DNA of 61,779 nt, from the NCBI RefSeq assembly GCF_022829405.1, contig NZ_JAKSXW010000025.1:1-61779 (forward strand). Direction: 5' to 3'. A program made the position numbers and the translations under genes. Positions 1 to 11,423 of this stretch are shown one piece after another (the stretch's first letter is position 1; each line of letters opens with the position of its first letter). Source of the stretch: Methylobacterium sp. J-076. Its GTDB lineage: Bacteria; Pseudomonadota; Alphaproteobacteria; Rhizobiales; Beijerinckiaceae. The notes beneath the pieces are model-generated. The model was given only the letters and a program-made list of their open reading frames with translations, did not search any database and had not been told where the DNA came from.

Positions 1-242
1 GGGCGATGGTGCTGCACCTGCTGGCCGAGAAGGGCGCGCTGGATGCGGGCCGGGTCCGGGTGCGGACGCTCACCCTGCCGGACACGTACCAGGACCACGA
101 CAAGCCGGAGAAGATGTACGCCGAGGCCGGCCTCGATGCCGACAGCATCGTCAAGGTCGCCACCGCCGCCCTTCCCTCCGGCAAGACCGAGAAGGCGGAT
201 CAGGCCGGCAACGTCGTCAACGTCCGCCGCCGGCCGCGCTGA
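1..242 (+). CDS. dxs: 1-deoxy-D-xylulose-5-phosphate synthase, C-terminal part (partial)
   Basis: Only the last 80 or so codons are present; the 5' part lies before the window. The reading frame starts at base 3 and ends in TGA. The peptide has the typical C-terminal transketolase-like end of DXS: a [14 protein letters not shown] stretch, a [11 protein letters not shown] segment and a [13 protein letters not shown] segment. DXS condenses pyruvate and glyceraldehyde 3-phosphate into DXP, the first step of the MEP isoprenoid pathway, in the cytoplasm. The thiamine diphosphate and catalytic regions cannot be checked here. A palindromic repeat follows directly. Confidence 0.9.
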   Translation, partial: AMVLHLLAEKGALDAGRVRVRTLTLPDTYQDHDKPEKMYAEAGLDADSIVKVATAALPSGKTEKADQAGNVVNVRRRPR

Positions 243-251
243 CACGGCCCC

Positions 252-343
252 CGTCATTGCGAACGGAGTGAAGCGATCCGGGGCAGCGGGCCGTGTCCGA
301 CCGTAGCGGTTTCCCGGATGGCTCCGCGTCCCTCGCAATGACG
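252..343. repeat. Palindromic intergenic repeat, family A copy 1
   Basis: The ends are inverted: CGTCATTGCGAACGG on the left and CTCGCAATGACG on the right, with a GAAGCGATCCGGGGCAGCGG core. It lies between convergent genes (dxs and the dehydrogenase). The same pattern recurs at 8261-8359, 43485-43582 and 48711-48840. It may act as a bidirectional hairpin terminator, but that is inference. Confidence 0.75.
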
Positions 344-350
344 CCGGGGC

Positions 351-1424
351 TCAGCCCAGCGCCTCCTCCACCGCCTTGCCGCAGGCGGTGGTGTCGGCGT
401 TGCCGCCGAGGTCGCGGGTGCGCAGCGTCCGCTCGGCCAGCACCCGCTCGATGCCGGTGACGATCTCCTTGGCCGCCTCGGCCTCGCCGAGGTGCTCCAG
501 CATCATCGCCCCGGACCAGATCTGGCCGATCGGGTTGGCGATGCCCTGGCCGGCGATGTCGGGGGCCGAGCCGTGGACCGGCTCGAAGACCGACGGATGC
601 ACCCGCTCCGGGTTGATGTTGCCCGAGGGCGCGATGCCGATCGTGCCCGTGCAGGCGGGGCCGAGGTCCGACAGGATGTCGCCGAACAGGTTCGAGGCGA
701 CCACCACGTCGAACCGGTCCGGGTTCAGCACGAAATGCGCGGTGAGGATGTCGATGTGGTACTGGTCCCAGGCGATGTCGGGATAGTCCTTGGCCACCGC
801 CCGCACCCGCTCGTCCCAGAACGGCATGGTGATCGAGATGCCGTTGGACTTGGTGGCCGAGGTCAAGTGCCTCTTGGGCCGGGTCTGGGCCAGCTCGAAG
901 GCGAACTTCAGCACCCGGTCGGTGCCGTAGCGCGTCATGATCGTCTCCTGCACGGCGAATTCCCGGTCCGTGCCGGCGAACATCCGCCCGCCCGCGTTCG
1001 AGTACTCCCCCTCGGTGTTCTCGCGGACCACCCAGAAGTCGATGTCGCCGGGCTTGCGGTCGGCCAGCGGACACTTCACGCCGGGCATCAGCCGCACCGG
1101 GCGCAGGTTGACGTACTGGTCGAACTCCCGCCGGAACAGGATCAGCGAGCCCCACAGGGAGATGTGGTCGGGCACCCGCGCGGGCATGCCGACGGCGCCG
1201 AAGAAGATCGCGTCGTGGCCGGAGATCTGGGCCTTCCAGTCCTCCGGCATCATCCGGCCGTGCTTCTCGTAGTAGTCGCAGGAGGCGAAATCGAACCAGT
1301 CGAGCTGCAGGGCGAAGCCGTGGCGCTTGGCCGCCTTCTCCAGCACGCGCACGCCTTCGGGGACCACTTCCTGGCCGATCCCGTCGCCGGGGATCACCGC
1401 GATGCGGTAGCTGCGCTCTGACAT
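351..1424 (-). CDS. Tartrate dehydrogenase / D-malate dehydrogenase family (isopropylmalate dehydrogenase-like)
   Basis: The protein is 357 aa, the usual length for the TtuC/DmlA group. It opens with a VIPGDGIGQEVVPEG nucleotide-binding start. It has the family RENTEGEYSN segment, a TSATKSNG stretch, the metal-binding DILSDLG aspartates and an EPVHGSAPDIAGQG signature. Family members oxidise and decarboxylate D-malate or tartrate with NAD+ and a divalent metal in the cytoplasm. The WFDFASCDYYEKHG motif argues for the tartrate/D-malate branch rather than leucine biosynthesis (LeuB), but the exact substrate cannot be settled. The ATG start at 1424 is preceded by GGAGGAATCC, a strong ribosome binding site. 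It is likely a single-gene unit; a GC-rich hairpin-prone stretch (1440-1600) separates it from the CLC gene upstream. Confidence 0.85.
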   Translation of the reverse strand: MSERSYRIAVIPGDGIGQEVVPEGVRVLEKAAKRHGFALQLDWFDFASCDYYEKHGRMMPEDWKAQISGHDAIFFGAVGMPARVPDHISLWGSLILFRREFDQYVNLRPVRLMPGVKCPLADRKPGDIDFWVVRENTEGEYSNAGGRMFAGTDREFAVQETIMTRYGTDRVLKFAFELAQTRPKRHLTSATKSNGISITMPFWDERVRAVAKDYPDIAWDQYHIDILTAHFVLNPDRFDVVVASNLFGDILSDLGPACTGTIGIAPSGNINPERVHPSVFEPVHGSAPDIAGQGIANPIGQIWSGAMMLEHLGEAEAAKEIVTGIERVLAERTLRTRDLGGNADTTACGKAVEEALG

Positions 1425-1600
1425 GGATTCCTCCGCTGGTGTCGTTGGCCCCAAGGTGATCCGGTGCGCCGCCGGGTCAAGGTGCCGGGGGCCCAAAGGG
1501 CGCCGCGCCCCTCGGTGGGGCCGGGGGCGACGCCCCGGGGGGCTCCGGCGGGCTCCGCCCTGCCCCCGCCAACGGGACGACCCCTGCGGGATCCCGGGGT

Positions 1601-3466
1601 CTAGCCGGGTTCTCCCACCATCTCCCGGCGCTGGCGGTCGAGCTCCTCGCTGTAGCGCTTGAGGGTGTGGCTCTCGGTGAGGAGGCCGAGCACCGTGCGC
1701 GCGGCGTCGAGGACGGCGAGCGCCTCGCTCTCCGTCCGGTCGAAGGCGGCCGCCGCCTCCTTGGCGTTCATGTCCGGCGTCAGGAAGTCGTCGCCGAAGC
1801 GGAGCAGGTCGGCGAGCGTCGGCTGCTCCCCGGAGGCGGCGTCCCGGGCCACCGCATGGGCCTCCGGCACCGAGACGATGCCGGCGTAGCGGCCCTCCCC
1901 ATCCACCGCCACCACCCGCGAGGGCGAGCCCAGCGGGTGCGCGCGCAGGAAGGTGGCGAGCGGCGTGTCGAGGGGCACTGGCCGCACGTCCCGGCGCATC
2001 AGCCGGCCTACGGTGAGGGAGCGGATCCAGCCGATGTCGTGGGCGCTGCGGATGCTCTCGCCACGCAGGTGGAAGCGCCAGGTGGCGAAGGAGTAGCCGA
2101 AGGTCTTTCGGACTGTCAGCGACGAGGCGATCACCGCCGCCAGCACGAGGCCGGTGATGGGAAGGCTGCCGGTGGCCTCCAGCGCCAGGAACGTCATGGT
2201 CAGCGGCCCGCCGATCACCGCCACGGCCAGCGCGCTCATGCCGATCACCGCATAGGCCAGCGGCGTCAGGCCGAACGCCGCCATGGCGGGGATGAGGAGC
2301 GGCGCGGCGGCGGCGAACAGCTTGCCCGCGATGGCCCCGAGGAACAGGGAGGCGAAGAACAGCCCGCCGCGGAACCCCGAGCCGATGGAGACGGCGGAGG
2401 CGGTGGCCTTGGCCACGAACAGCCCGGCGAGCGCCAGGGCCGTGTCGCCCTGGCCGCCCTCGGCGAAGTGCATGTGCAGGGCGCCGTGCCCCCCCGAGAG
2501 CACCTGCGGCGTCCCCGCCAGGGCCAGCGCCCCGACGCAGAGCCCGCCGAGCGCCGGGGCGGCGATGCGCGGCAGGCCCGAGGCCTGCACCACCCGCTCC
2601 ACCAGGGTGACGCCGCGCATCACCGCGATCCCCAGGGCGGCGCAGAACAGGCCGAGCATCAGGCTCGGCACGATCTCCAGGCTGGTGATGTGGGAGGTCG
2701 TCACCGCCTGCATGTTGTCGAAGGCCACCAGGGGCTGGGTGCCGAGGATCGCCTGGGAGACGAGGCTGCCGCACAGCGCCGCCACCACCACCGGCGTCAG
2801 GGTGGCGATGGTGTAGGTGCCGATGATCAGCTCGAAGGCGTAGAACGCCCCCGTCAGGGGGGCGCCGAAGGCCGCCGCGATGGCCGCCGCCGCGCCGCAG
2901 CCCACCAGGGTCCGCAGGTCGCCCCGCCGCAGCTCGAAGGCGATGCCGAGGCGCGAGGCGACGCCGGAGCAGACCTGCGTGTAGCCCGCCTCCAGCCCCA
3001 CCGAGGCGCCGCTTCCGTTCGAGACGATGTTCTGCAGGGCGAGGTAGAGGCTGTCGCGCAGGGCCATCCGCCCCCCATGCAGGGCGTTCGCCTCGATCGG
3101 GTCGATGGCCGGGCGCTTCCGGGGGCCGCGGACGTAGTTCACGAGCACGATGAGCAGGCCCAGCGCGATGCCGCCGAGGCAGGGGCCGACGAGGAGCAGG
3201 ATCGGGCTCACCGCGTCCATGGCGCTGAGGCGGCTGCCCGCGGGGAGGCGGTAGAGCACCTCGCGCAGGCCCTGGGTCAGCCCCGTCATCCCCGAGACGG
3301 CGATGCCCGACAGGCAGCCGACGACGGTGGCGAGCAGGACGAGGCCGCCCTCGCTGCGCCGGACGAAGGCGCGCAGGCGCCCTGGCGCCTGGACGAAGGG
3401 CGCCCGGACGCGATGCCCGCGGCCTGTCTTGGCCGCCGCTCCGGGGGAGGGCTGTCGCACGCTCAC
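1601..3466 (-). CDS. CLC-family chloride channel / H+-Cl- antiporter with C-terminal CBS domains
   Basis: This is a 621-aa inner-membrane protein. The N-terminal two thirds carries many hydrophobic helices with CLC landmarks: GSGASVGLEAGYTQ, where the Glu sits at the gating-glutamate position of the GxEGP motif; GAPLTGAFYAFE; and GSGFRGGLFFASLFLG. The last 140 residues form a CBS pair starting near MRRDVRPVPLDTPLATF, a likely nucleotide-sensing tail. The frame stays open upstream into the palindromic repeat at 3541-3866, but that extension reads as low-complexity Pro/Arg. I therefore chose the GTG at 3466; a GTG at 3460 is equally possible and neither has a strong ribosome binding site. Whether it is a channel or an exchanger cannot be decided from sequence. 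Confidence 0.85.
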   Translation of the reverse strand: MSVRQPSPGAAAKTGRGHRVRAPFVQAPGRLRAFVRRSEGGLVLLATVVGCLSGIAVSGMTGLTQGLREVLYRLPAGSRLSAMDAVSPILLLVGPCLGGIALGLLIVLVNYVRGPRKRPAIDPIEANALHGGRMALRDSLYLALQNIVSNGSGASVGLEAGYTQVCSGVASRLGIAFELRRGDLRTLVGCGAAAAIAAAFGAPLTGAFYAFELIIGTYTIATLTPVVVAALCGSLVSQAILGTQPLVAFDNMQAVTTSHITSLEIVPSLMLGLFCAALGIAVMRGVTLVERVVQASGLPRIAAPALGGLCVGALALAGTPQVLSGGHGALHMHFAEGGQGDTALALAGLFVAKATASAVSIGSGFRGGLFFASLFLGAIAGKLFAAAAPLLIPAMAAFGLTPLAYAVIGMSALAVAVIGGPLTMTFLALEATGSLPITGLVLAAVIASSLTVRKTFGYSFATWRFHLRGESIRSAHDIGWIRSLTVGRLMRRDVRPVPLDTPLATFLRAHPLGSPSRVVAVDGEGRYAGIVSVPEAHAVARDAASGEQPTLADLLRFGDDFLTPDMNAKEAAAAFDRTESEALAVLDAARTVLGLLTESHTLKRYSEELDRQRREMVGEPG

Positions 3467-3540
3467 CCTGACGGTCTTACGCAGGCGAAGGCCTGGGCGT
3501 CCACCGCCGGATGACGCTGGGCCGGGCCATACCGCGCATT

Positions 3541-3866
3541 CCCTCCCCCGCGGGGGGGGCGCCTCATCCGGTCGAGCCTCGCCGGGGGACTGAAACGCGC
3601 GTCGCCCGCGCATCCCTCCCCCCCTGCGGGGGAGGGTGGCCCCCGAAGGGGGTCGGGAGAGGGGAGCGCCGGTGCAGGATAAGGCTGGGGTCCTCATCAC
3701 GGGCTCCGTTTCCTCCGGACGCCGGGTTCCCCTCTCCCGACCCCTGCTGACGCAGGGGCCACCCTCCCCCGCGGAGGGGGGAGGGGGCGCTTCATTCGGT
3801 CGGCTTCGCCCGTCGGAATCACGCGCGCGCCCGCGCATCCCTCCCCGCAGGGGGGGAGGGAACGCC
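3541..3866. repeat. Long-armed GC-rich inverted repeat, family B copy 1
   Basis: Two roughly 55-base arms face each other. The left (about 3610-3663) runs CCCTCC..CTGCGGGGGAGGGTGGCC..GGGTCGGGAGAGGGGA; the right (about 3730-3785) is its reverse complement with small changes. Partial extra units flank them at 3541-3560 and 3838-3862. It fills the gap between the CLC and panE genes. Related copies lie at 23477-23654 and 43268-43440. Apart from this repeat the 400-base gap 3467-3866 shows no gene. Confidence 0.75.
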
Positions 3867-4766
3867 TCACTCGGCGAGCTTCACCAGCGTGTGCAGCACC
3901 CGGTTCGCCGGGGTCGGGATGCCCAGGCGCTCGCCCTCCCGGACGACATGGCCGTTGAGGTGGTCGATCTCCGTCCGTCGGGCGCGGGAGAGGTCCTGGG
4001 CCGTGGAGGAGCGCTGCTCGGCCATCGTGGTGGCGATGGCCCGGATCTGCGCCAGCATGTCCTCCGGCAGGCGCACGCCGCCGGCCTGTGCGACGGCGCG
4101 GCATTCCGCGGTCACGTCCGCCAGCACCGCCGCGACGCCCTCGCTCCGGAACAACGCTCCGTAGGGACGACCGCCGAGCGCTGAGAGGGCGTTCCAGGCG
4201 CAGTTCACCGTGAGCTTGGCCCAGAGGGCGTCCCGGACCCTGTCCGAGACCGTGGCGGGGATGCCGGCGGCGGCGAGGAGGGAGGCGACGCCCTCGCTCC
4301 CCTCCCCCGCCCCGAGGATGAGGTCGCCGCGGCCGTGGTGGCGGACATGGCCGGCGCCGGCCATCTCGGTGGCGACGTAGACCGCCACCGGCACCACCGG
4401 CCGTCCGAGAATCGCCGCCAGCCGCTCGCCGTTGTCGACGCCGTTCTGCAGGCTGAGGATCACGGCCCCGGGCTGGAGGTGCGGACGCATCGCCCGCCCG
4501 GCGGCTTCGGTGTCGCCCGACTTCACGCAGACCAGGACGACCTCCGCCCCCGCCACGCCCTCCGCCCCGGTGACGGCCCGCGCCGGAATGGCCTCGCGCC
4601 CGGCGGCGGTCTCCAGGACGAGCCCACGTTCCGCCACGGCAGCCACCAGGTGCCCCCGGCCGATCAGGGTGACGGGGTGGCCGGCTCGGGCCAGGACCGC
4701 GCCGTAATAACAGCCGACCGCCCCCGCCCCCATGACGGCGACGCGCGTGGACCGGGATCCGCTCAT
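3867..4766 (-). CDS. panE: 2-dehydropantoate 2-reductase family protein
   Basis: The protein is 299 aa, a normal PanE length. The Rossmann motif GAGAVGCYYGAVLARAG lies near the N-terminus. VLVCVKSGDT and LSLQNGVDN match the NADPH- and substrate-cleft segments. ALWAKLTVNCAWNALSAL holds the expected catalytic Lys and Asn. PanE reduces ketopantoate to pantoate for coenzyme A synthesis, but many alphaproteobacterial paralogues act on other 2-oxo acids. The ATG start overlaps the stop of the upstream ydiJ-like gene by 4 bases (ATGA), so the two are probably translated from one mRNA. Coupling to a 2-hydroxyacid dehydrogenase raises the chance that the true substrate is a different 2-oxo acid. Confidence 0.85.
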   Translation of the reverse strand: MSGSRSTRVAVMGAGAVGCYYGAVLARAGHPVTLIGRGHLVAAVAERGLVLETAAGREAIPARAVTGAEGVAGAEVVLVCVKSGDTEAAGRAMRPHLQPGAVILSLQNGVDNGERLAAILGRPVVPVAVYVATEMAGAGHVRHHGRGDLILGAGEGSEGVASLLAAAGIPATVSDRVRDALWAKLTVNCAWNALSALGGRPYGALFRSEGVAAVLADVTAECRAVAQAGGVRLPEDMLAQIRAIATTMAEQRSSTAQDLSRARRTEIDHLNGHVVREGERLGIPTPANRVLHTLVKLAE

Positions 4767-7700
4767 GCCGCCACCTGTGCCGCCTTCACGACACTCGTCC
4801 GCACGTGGTCGAGGAGCGCGCTCACCGGATGGCGCAGGCGGATGCCGTCCACCAGCTTCACCTGCGAGCGGCAGGAATAGCCGTCTGCCAGGAGGTCGCC
4901 CGCCGAGTCGTGGACGCGCTGCGCCCAGCTCTGCCGGTAGATCGTCTCCGACGTCGCCCGGTGGCGCGCCTCGTGCCCGTAGGTCCCGGCCATGCCGCAG
5001 CAGCCGGCCGCGGGCACGTCGAGGCGCAGGCCGAGGTGCCGGAACACCGCCTGCCAGTCCTTCACCGCGCCGGGGGCGTTGGTGCGCTCGGTGCAATGGG
5101 GCAGCAGGCGGAAGTGCCCTCCGGGGCTGCGGGGCGCCACCGCATCCAGGCGGGCGGAGAGCCATTCCTGCACCATCTGCACCTGTGGCGCCGCGCCGGC
5201 CGGCAGCGCGGCGGCGTATTCGGCGCGGTAGGTCAGGGTCATCGACGGGTCGATGCCGACGAGGGGCACCCCCTCCGCCGCCAGCGCCCGCAGGGCGGCC
5301 GCGCCATCGGCGGCGACCCGGCCGAACCGGGCGAGGAAGCCATGGACGTGCAGCGGCTTGCCGTTCGGCCGGTAGGGCGCGAGCCAGGGCCGGAAGCCGA
5401 GTGCCACCAGCAGGGCGCAGAGGTCGGCGACCAACTCGGCCTCGAAATGCGTGGTGAAGGCATCCTGCACCACCACGACCGACTTCCCCCGGTCTTCGCC
5501 GCTCAGGGCGCGCAGGGCCTCCGGGGTCGCGGTGGCGACGCCGAGTCCGGCCAGGGCCCCGGCGAGGTCGAAGGTGGAGAGGGCGGGAATCGCCACCAGC
5601 CCGAGCCGCGCGAGCACCGCCCGGGAGAGCGGGTTCGCCATCGCCGCGTTGCCGAGCCGGGGCCACCGCGCCGCGAGCGGCAGCAGCGGCTCCAGGGCGG
5701 CGATCAGGTGGTCCTTCAAAGGGCGCGGGTAGCGCTGGTGGTACAGCGCCAGGAACTTCGCCCGGAAGCTCGGGACATCGACCTTGATCGGGCAGGAGCC
5801 CGTGCAGGACTTGCAGGCGAGGCAGCCGTCCATCGCCTCCTTCACCGCGTGGGAGAAGTCCTGGTTCTTCCCGGCCGGGCGCAGGCTGCGCAGCAGGTCG
5901 GTGAGCCCGTTCGGGCGCTCGGCCTTCAGCGCGGCGGTGGGGTCGGCTCCGGCGGCGGCGGCCAGCCGCAGCCATTCCCGCATCAGCGAGGCGCGGCCCT
6001 TGGGCGAGTGCCGCCGCTCGCGGGTCGCCTTCCAGGACGGGCACATGGCCTCGTCCGCATCGAAGGAGAAGCAGGCGCCGTTGCCGTTGCAGTGGAGCGC
6101 CGCGTCGAACTCGGCGCGGACGGGCGCCGGGATGGTCCGGTCGGCCTCGCCCCGGCGGGGCACGCCGTCGATCCGCGTCAGGGGCCGACCCGCGGCGGAG
6201 GCGATCTTGCCGGGGTTCATCCGGTCGCCGGGGTCGAAGGCGCGCTTCACCGTCTCCAGCACTGGGACCAGCGGCCCGAAGGTCTCGGGCACGAACTCGG
6301 ACCGGAAGCCCTTGCCGTGCTCGCCCCAGAGCAGGCCGCCGTAGCGCTTCGTCAACGCCACGACCCCCTCCGTCACCTCGCGGATCAGGGGCGCCTGGGC
6401 CTCGTCCTTCAGGTCGATGGCCGGGCGGACATGGAGCACCCCCGCATCGACATGGCCGAACATGCCGTAGCGCAGGCCCTTGCCGTCGAGGAGGGCGCGG
6501 AACTCGGCGATGTAGTCGGCCAGCACCTCGGGGGGCACCGCCGTGTCCTCCACGAAGGGGATCGGCCGGGCGTCGCCCTTGGCGGCGCCGAGGAGGCCCA
6601 CCGCCTTCTTGCGCATGGTCCACAGCCGCTCGATCGCCCCGCCCCGGGCGATGGTGTAGCCGACGCGCTTCCCGTGGCTCTCCCGCTCCGCGTCGAGCTT
6701 GTCCGTGAGACGGCACAGGGCCGCCTCGACGGCCCCGGCCTCGTCGCCCACGAACTCCACGAGGTTGATGCCCTCGACCGTCCGCCCGGCCGGATCGTCG
6801 GGGAAGAAGGCCCGCACCTCGGCCCAGATCGGGTCCTGGCGGGCGAGGCCGAGCACGGTGGAATCGATGGTCTCGACGGAGGCCGCGCCGAAGGGCATCA
6901 GGGTCTGCGCGTCCCGGAGCGCCGCGTCGAAATCGACGTAGGACAGGGCGACCAGCGCCGAGGCCTTCGGGATCGGCAGCACGCTGAGCTGCGCCTCGGC
7001 GATGAGGGCGAGCGTCCCCTCCGCGCCGCAGATCAGGCTCTTGAGGTCGAACCGGCCCTCCCCGTCGCGGACATGGGCGAGATCGTAGCCGGTGAGGCAG
7101 CGGTTGAGCTTGGGGAAGCGCGATTCGATCAGCGCGGCGTTCTCGCTCACCGCGGCGTCCACCGCCCGGTGGATCTCCCCGATCCGGCCCGGCTGCGCCT
7201 TGGCGGCGGCGAGGCCCTCCGCGTCGAGGGGTTCGGCGGTCCAGACCGTGCCGTCGGTGAGCACGCAGGTCAGGGCCAGCACGTGATCGCGGGTCTTGCC
7301 GTAGAGGCAGGAGCCCTGGCCGCAGGCATCCGTCGAGATCATCCCGCCGATGGTGGCGCGGTTGGAGGTCGAGAGCTCGGGGGCGAAGAACAGGCCGTGC
7401 TTGGCCAGTTCGCGGTTGAGCTGGTCCTTCACCACCCCCGGCTCGACGCGCACCACCCGGTGGGCGACGTCGATCTCGACGATGCGGTTCATGTGCCGGG
7501 AGGTATCGACCACGAGGCCGTCGCCCAGGGACTGGCCGTTGGTCCCCGTCGCCCCGCCCCGGGGGCGCAGGACGATCTCGCGGAACCGCGGGTCTTCGAG
7601 GAGCCGGGCGATTCGCACGAGGTCGTCGCGACTCTTCGGGAAGGCGACGGCCCCGGGCTGGACCTGATAGATCGAGTTGTCGGTGGCAAAGACCGTCCGG

Positions 7701-7810
7701 TCGGCCGGCGCGAGCGACACATCGCCCTCGAAGCCGCGGGCCGCCAGTTCGGCGCAGGCGGCGGCGTACAGGGGCACCGCCTCTGCGGTGCGGGTCAGGA
7801 CCGGGATCAT
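4763..7810 (-). CDS. ydiJ: FAD-linked oxidase / Fe-S fusion protein, D-2-hydroxyglutarate dehydrogenase (YdiJ-like)
   Basis: At 1015 aa it matches Escherichia coli YdiJ (about 1018 aa), which oxidises D-2-hydroxyglutarate. The N-terminal FAD-binding domain carries PRGGATGTNGQSLGDG and PELSTSNRATIGGM, with an FAD-oxidase C domain to about residue 540. Next come a Cys-containing CNGNGACFSF segment near 571 and a ferredoxin-like CLACKSCTGSCP cluster near 660-673. A C-terminal CCG domain with GCCGMAGTYGHE lies near 935 and may bind a cluster or transfer electrons to quinone. It is likely cytoplasmic or membrane-associated. The ATG at 7810 is the natural family start. It is first in a two-gene unit with panE. 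Confidence 0.88.
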   Translation of the reverse strand: MIPVLTRTAEAVPLYAAACAELAARGFEGDVSLAPADRTVFATDNSIYQVQPGAVAFPKSRDDLVRIARLLEDPRFREIVLRPRGGATGTNGQSLGDGLVVDTSRHMNRIVEIDVAHRVVRVEPGVVKDQLNRELAKHGLFFAPELSTSNRATIGGMISTDACGQGSCLYGKTRDHVLALTCVLTDGTVWTAEPLDAEGLAAAKAQPGRIGEIHRAVDAAVSENAALIESRFPKLNRCLTGYDLAHVRDGEGRFDLKSLICGAEGTLALIAEAQLSVLPIPKASALVALSYVDFDAALRDAQTLMPFGAASVETIDSTVLGLARQDPIWAEVRAFFPDDPAGRTVEGINLVEFVGDEAGAVEAALCRLTDKLDAERESHGKRVGYTIARGGAIERLWTMRKKAVGLLGAAKGDARPIPFVEDTAVPPEVLADYIAEFRALLDGKGLRYGMFGHVDAGVLHVRPAIDLKDEAQAPLIREVTEGVVALTKRYGGLLWGEHGKGFRSEFVPETFGPLVPVLETVKRAFDPGDRMNPGKIASAAGRPLTRIDGVPRRGEADRTIPAPVRAEFDAALHCNGNGACFSFDADEAMCPSWKATRERRHSPKGRASLMREWLRLAAAAGADPTAALKAERPNGLTDLLRSLRPAGKNQDFSHAVKEAMDGCLACKSCTGSCPIKVDVPSFRAKFLALYHQRYPRPLKDHLIAALEPLLPLAARWPRLGNAAMANPLSRAVLARLGLVAIPALSTFDLAGALAGLGVATATPEALRALSGEDRGKSVVVVQDAFTTHFEAELVADLCALLVALGFRPWLAPYRPNGKPLHVHGFLARFGRVAADGAAALRALAAEGVPLVGIDPSMTLTYRAEYAAALPAGAAPQVQMVQEWLSARLDAVAPRSPGGHFRLLPHCTERTNAPGAVKDWQAVFRHLGLRLDVPAAGCCGMAGTYGHEARHRATSETIYRQSWAQRVHDSAGDLLADGYSCRSQVKLVDGIRLRHPVSALLDHVRTSVVKAAQVAA

Positions 7811-7905
7811 CGGGGCGTTCTACACCCCGCCGGCCCCGAAGGAAGATGCGGGGGCTGGCACCGCCCTTGCCAGAAAGTCGCGAGGGGTCGCGACCGGGGA
7901 GACGC

Positions 7906-8244
7906 ATGAACGCAGATGTCCAACGGGTCAGGGACGCCCTGGCCGAGCTGATCAAAGCCGCCCTGCTGTCGGACGACGCGAAGAGCCTCGCCTGCCGGGA
8001 AGCCGGCGCCGCCAGGGTCGCCGCCCTGGCCGGCGACCCGCCGGAGGCCGCCCATGTCCGGATCGACGGCGCCTGGACGCTGGCGATCAAGGAGGCCGAG
8101 ACGCCCGAGCTCGCCCCCGAACAGGGACAGGTGAACCTGACCCTGCCGCGGCAATGCCCGTTCACCCTGGAGGAGTTGCTGGCGCCGGGCTTCGACGCCG
8201 ACGCGGCGGTGGAGCGCATCCGCAAGTCGGCCTCGACGGGGTAG
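7906..8244 (+). CDS. Hypothetical protein, 112 aa
   Basis: I do not recognise this family. The protein is soluble, Ala- and Glu-rich, with no signal peptide or membrane helix and no obvious metal motif. An N-terminal helical part (VQRVRDALAELIKAALL) is followed by a patch with VNLTLPRQCPFTLEELLAPGFD. The ATG at 7906 has a GGGGAGA ribosome binding site 5 bases upstream, so I preferred it to an in-frame ATG at 7846. It is divergent from ydiJ and followed by a family A repeat, so it is probably transcribed alone. Confidence 0.6.
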   Translation: MNADVQRVRDALAELIKAALLSDDAKSLACREAGAARVAALAGDPPEAAHVRIDGAWTLAIKEAETPELAPEQGQVNLTLPRQCPFTLEELLAPGFDADAAVERIRKSASTG

Positions 8245-8260
8245 TCACACCCTCCGAACC

Positions 8261-8359
8261 CGCCGTCGTTGCGAACGCAGTGAAGCAATCCAGGGCAGCG
8301 GGACATGTCGGATTGTGGCGGATCCCTGGATTGCTTCGCCGATGCTCGCAAGGACGGCG
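8261..8359. repeat. Palindromic intergenic repeat, family A copy 2
   Basis: It runs from CGCCGTCGTTGCGAACGCAG to GCTCGCAAGGACGGCG. Inner arms GAAGCAATCCAGGG and CCCTGGATTGCTTC form a near-perfect stem. It sits between the 112-aa gene and rnr. Confidence 0.8.
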
Positions 8360-8434
8360 CGGGCCGGGAGACCCTGGCGACTTGACCGGAGCCAACCTGC
8401 GGCATCTGTTGACGAACACGGATGAGTCGTTGCC

Positions 8435-10834
<2,400 letters not shown>

Positions 10835-10955
10835 GGGCAGGCATGGTAAGAACCGGCCCCGTCCGTCGTCGCGAAGGCGGGCGAAGCCATGACGGCGGAG
10901 GACGTCGCGATGACGCCGCCGCCGGCCCGTGATGGTGGTGGGAGGGGATGACAGG

Positions 10956-11423
10956 ATGCCCACGACGCAGACGCCTGCCCCGACCCGCACCGGCCTGATC
11001 CGCGCCATGGCCCGCGGCTTCATCGGCCGCTGCCCCCATTGCGGAGAGGGCAAGCTGTTCGGCCGCTTCCTGAAGGTGCGGCCGGAGTGCGAGGCCTGCG
11101 GGCTCGCCCTGCACCACCACCGCGCCGACGACCTGCCGCCCTACGTGGTGATCTTCATCGTCGCCCACATCGTCGGCTACCTGATCCTGGAGACCGAGAC
11201 CGCCTACGAGGTGCCGCTCTGGGTGGAGATGGGCGTCTGGCCGGCCTTCACCCTGCTGCTCGCCCTCGGGCTGCTGCAACCGGTGAAGGGCGCCGTCGTG
11301 GGCCTGCAATACGCCCTTGGCATGCACGGCTTCGCCGCGCTACCGCGGGGCCGCCCCGCCCCGGGGCCGGAGGAGACACGCCTTGCCCCAGCCGGACCCG
11401 GCGGCCCCGCAGGCCGCACCTGA
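10956..11423 (+). CDS. DUF983 family membrane protein
   Basis: The protein is 155 aa. An N-terminal zinc-ribbon-like pair, CPHCGEGKLF and CEACGL, is followed by HHHRADDLPPYVVIF and two membrane helices (about residues 50-72 and 83-105). This is the known layout of DUF983, a conserved alphaproteobacterial family of unknown function. The ATG at 10956 follows a GGGAGGGG ribosome binding site; an upstream in-frame GTG at 10929 is less likely. The Pro/Gly-rich end overlaps the start of the NUDIX gene by 41 bases, suggesting translational coupling. Confidence 0.8.
   Translation: MPTTQTPAPTRTGLIRAMARGFIGRCPHCGEGKLFGRFLKVRPECEACGLALHHHRADDLPPYVVIFIVAHIVGYLILETETAYEVPLWVEMGVWPAFTLLLALGLLQPVKGAVVGLQYALGMHGFAALPRGRPAPGPEETRLAPAGPGGPAGRT

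Noticed and set aside
1440..1600. GC-rich hairpins between the dehydrogenase and CLC genes as a riboswitch
   Set aside because: Several short GC stems can be drawn but no known aptamer pattern was found; they are typical of intergenic GC-rich DNA.
351..2774. Apparent fusion of an 807-codon frame across the dehydrogenase and part of the CLC gene
   Set aside because: Only the last 357 codons match a protein family and these have their own ribosome binding site; the rest is an out-of-frame reading of the CLC gene.
3467..3838. N-terminal extension of the CLC transporter
   Set aside because: The frame is open, but it runs through the family B repeat and encodes low-complexity Pro/Arg sequence unlike CLC proteins.
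4805..7909. 1034-codon open frame antisense to ydiJ
   Set aside because: It is a mirror of a real gene with high third-position GC; composition is low complexity and no domain is visible. The same holds for long frames antisense to fdsA (16635-19946) and to the tail tip gene (34799-38929).
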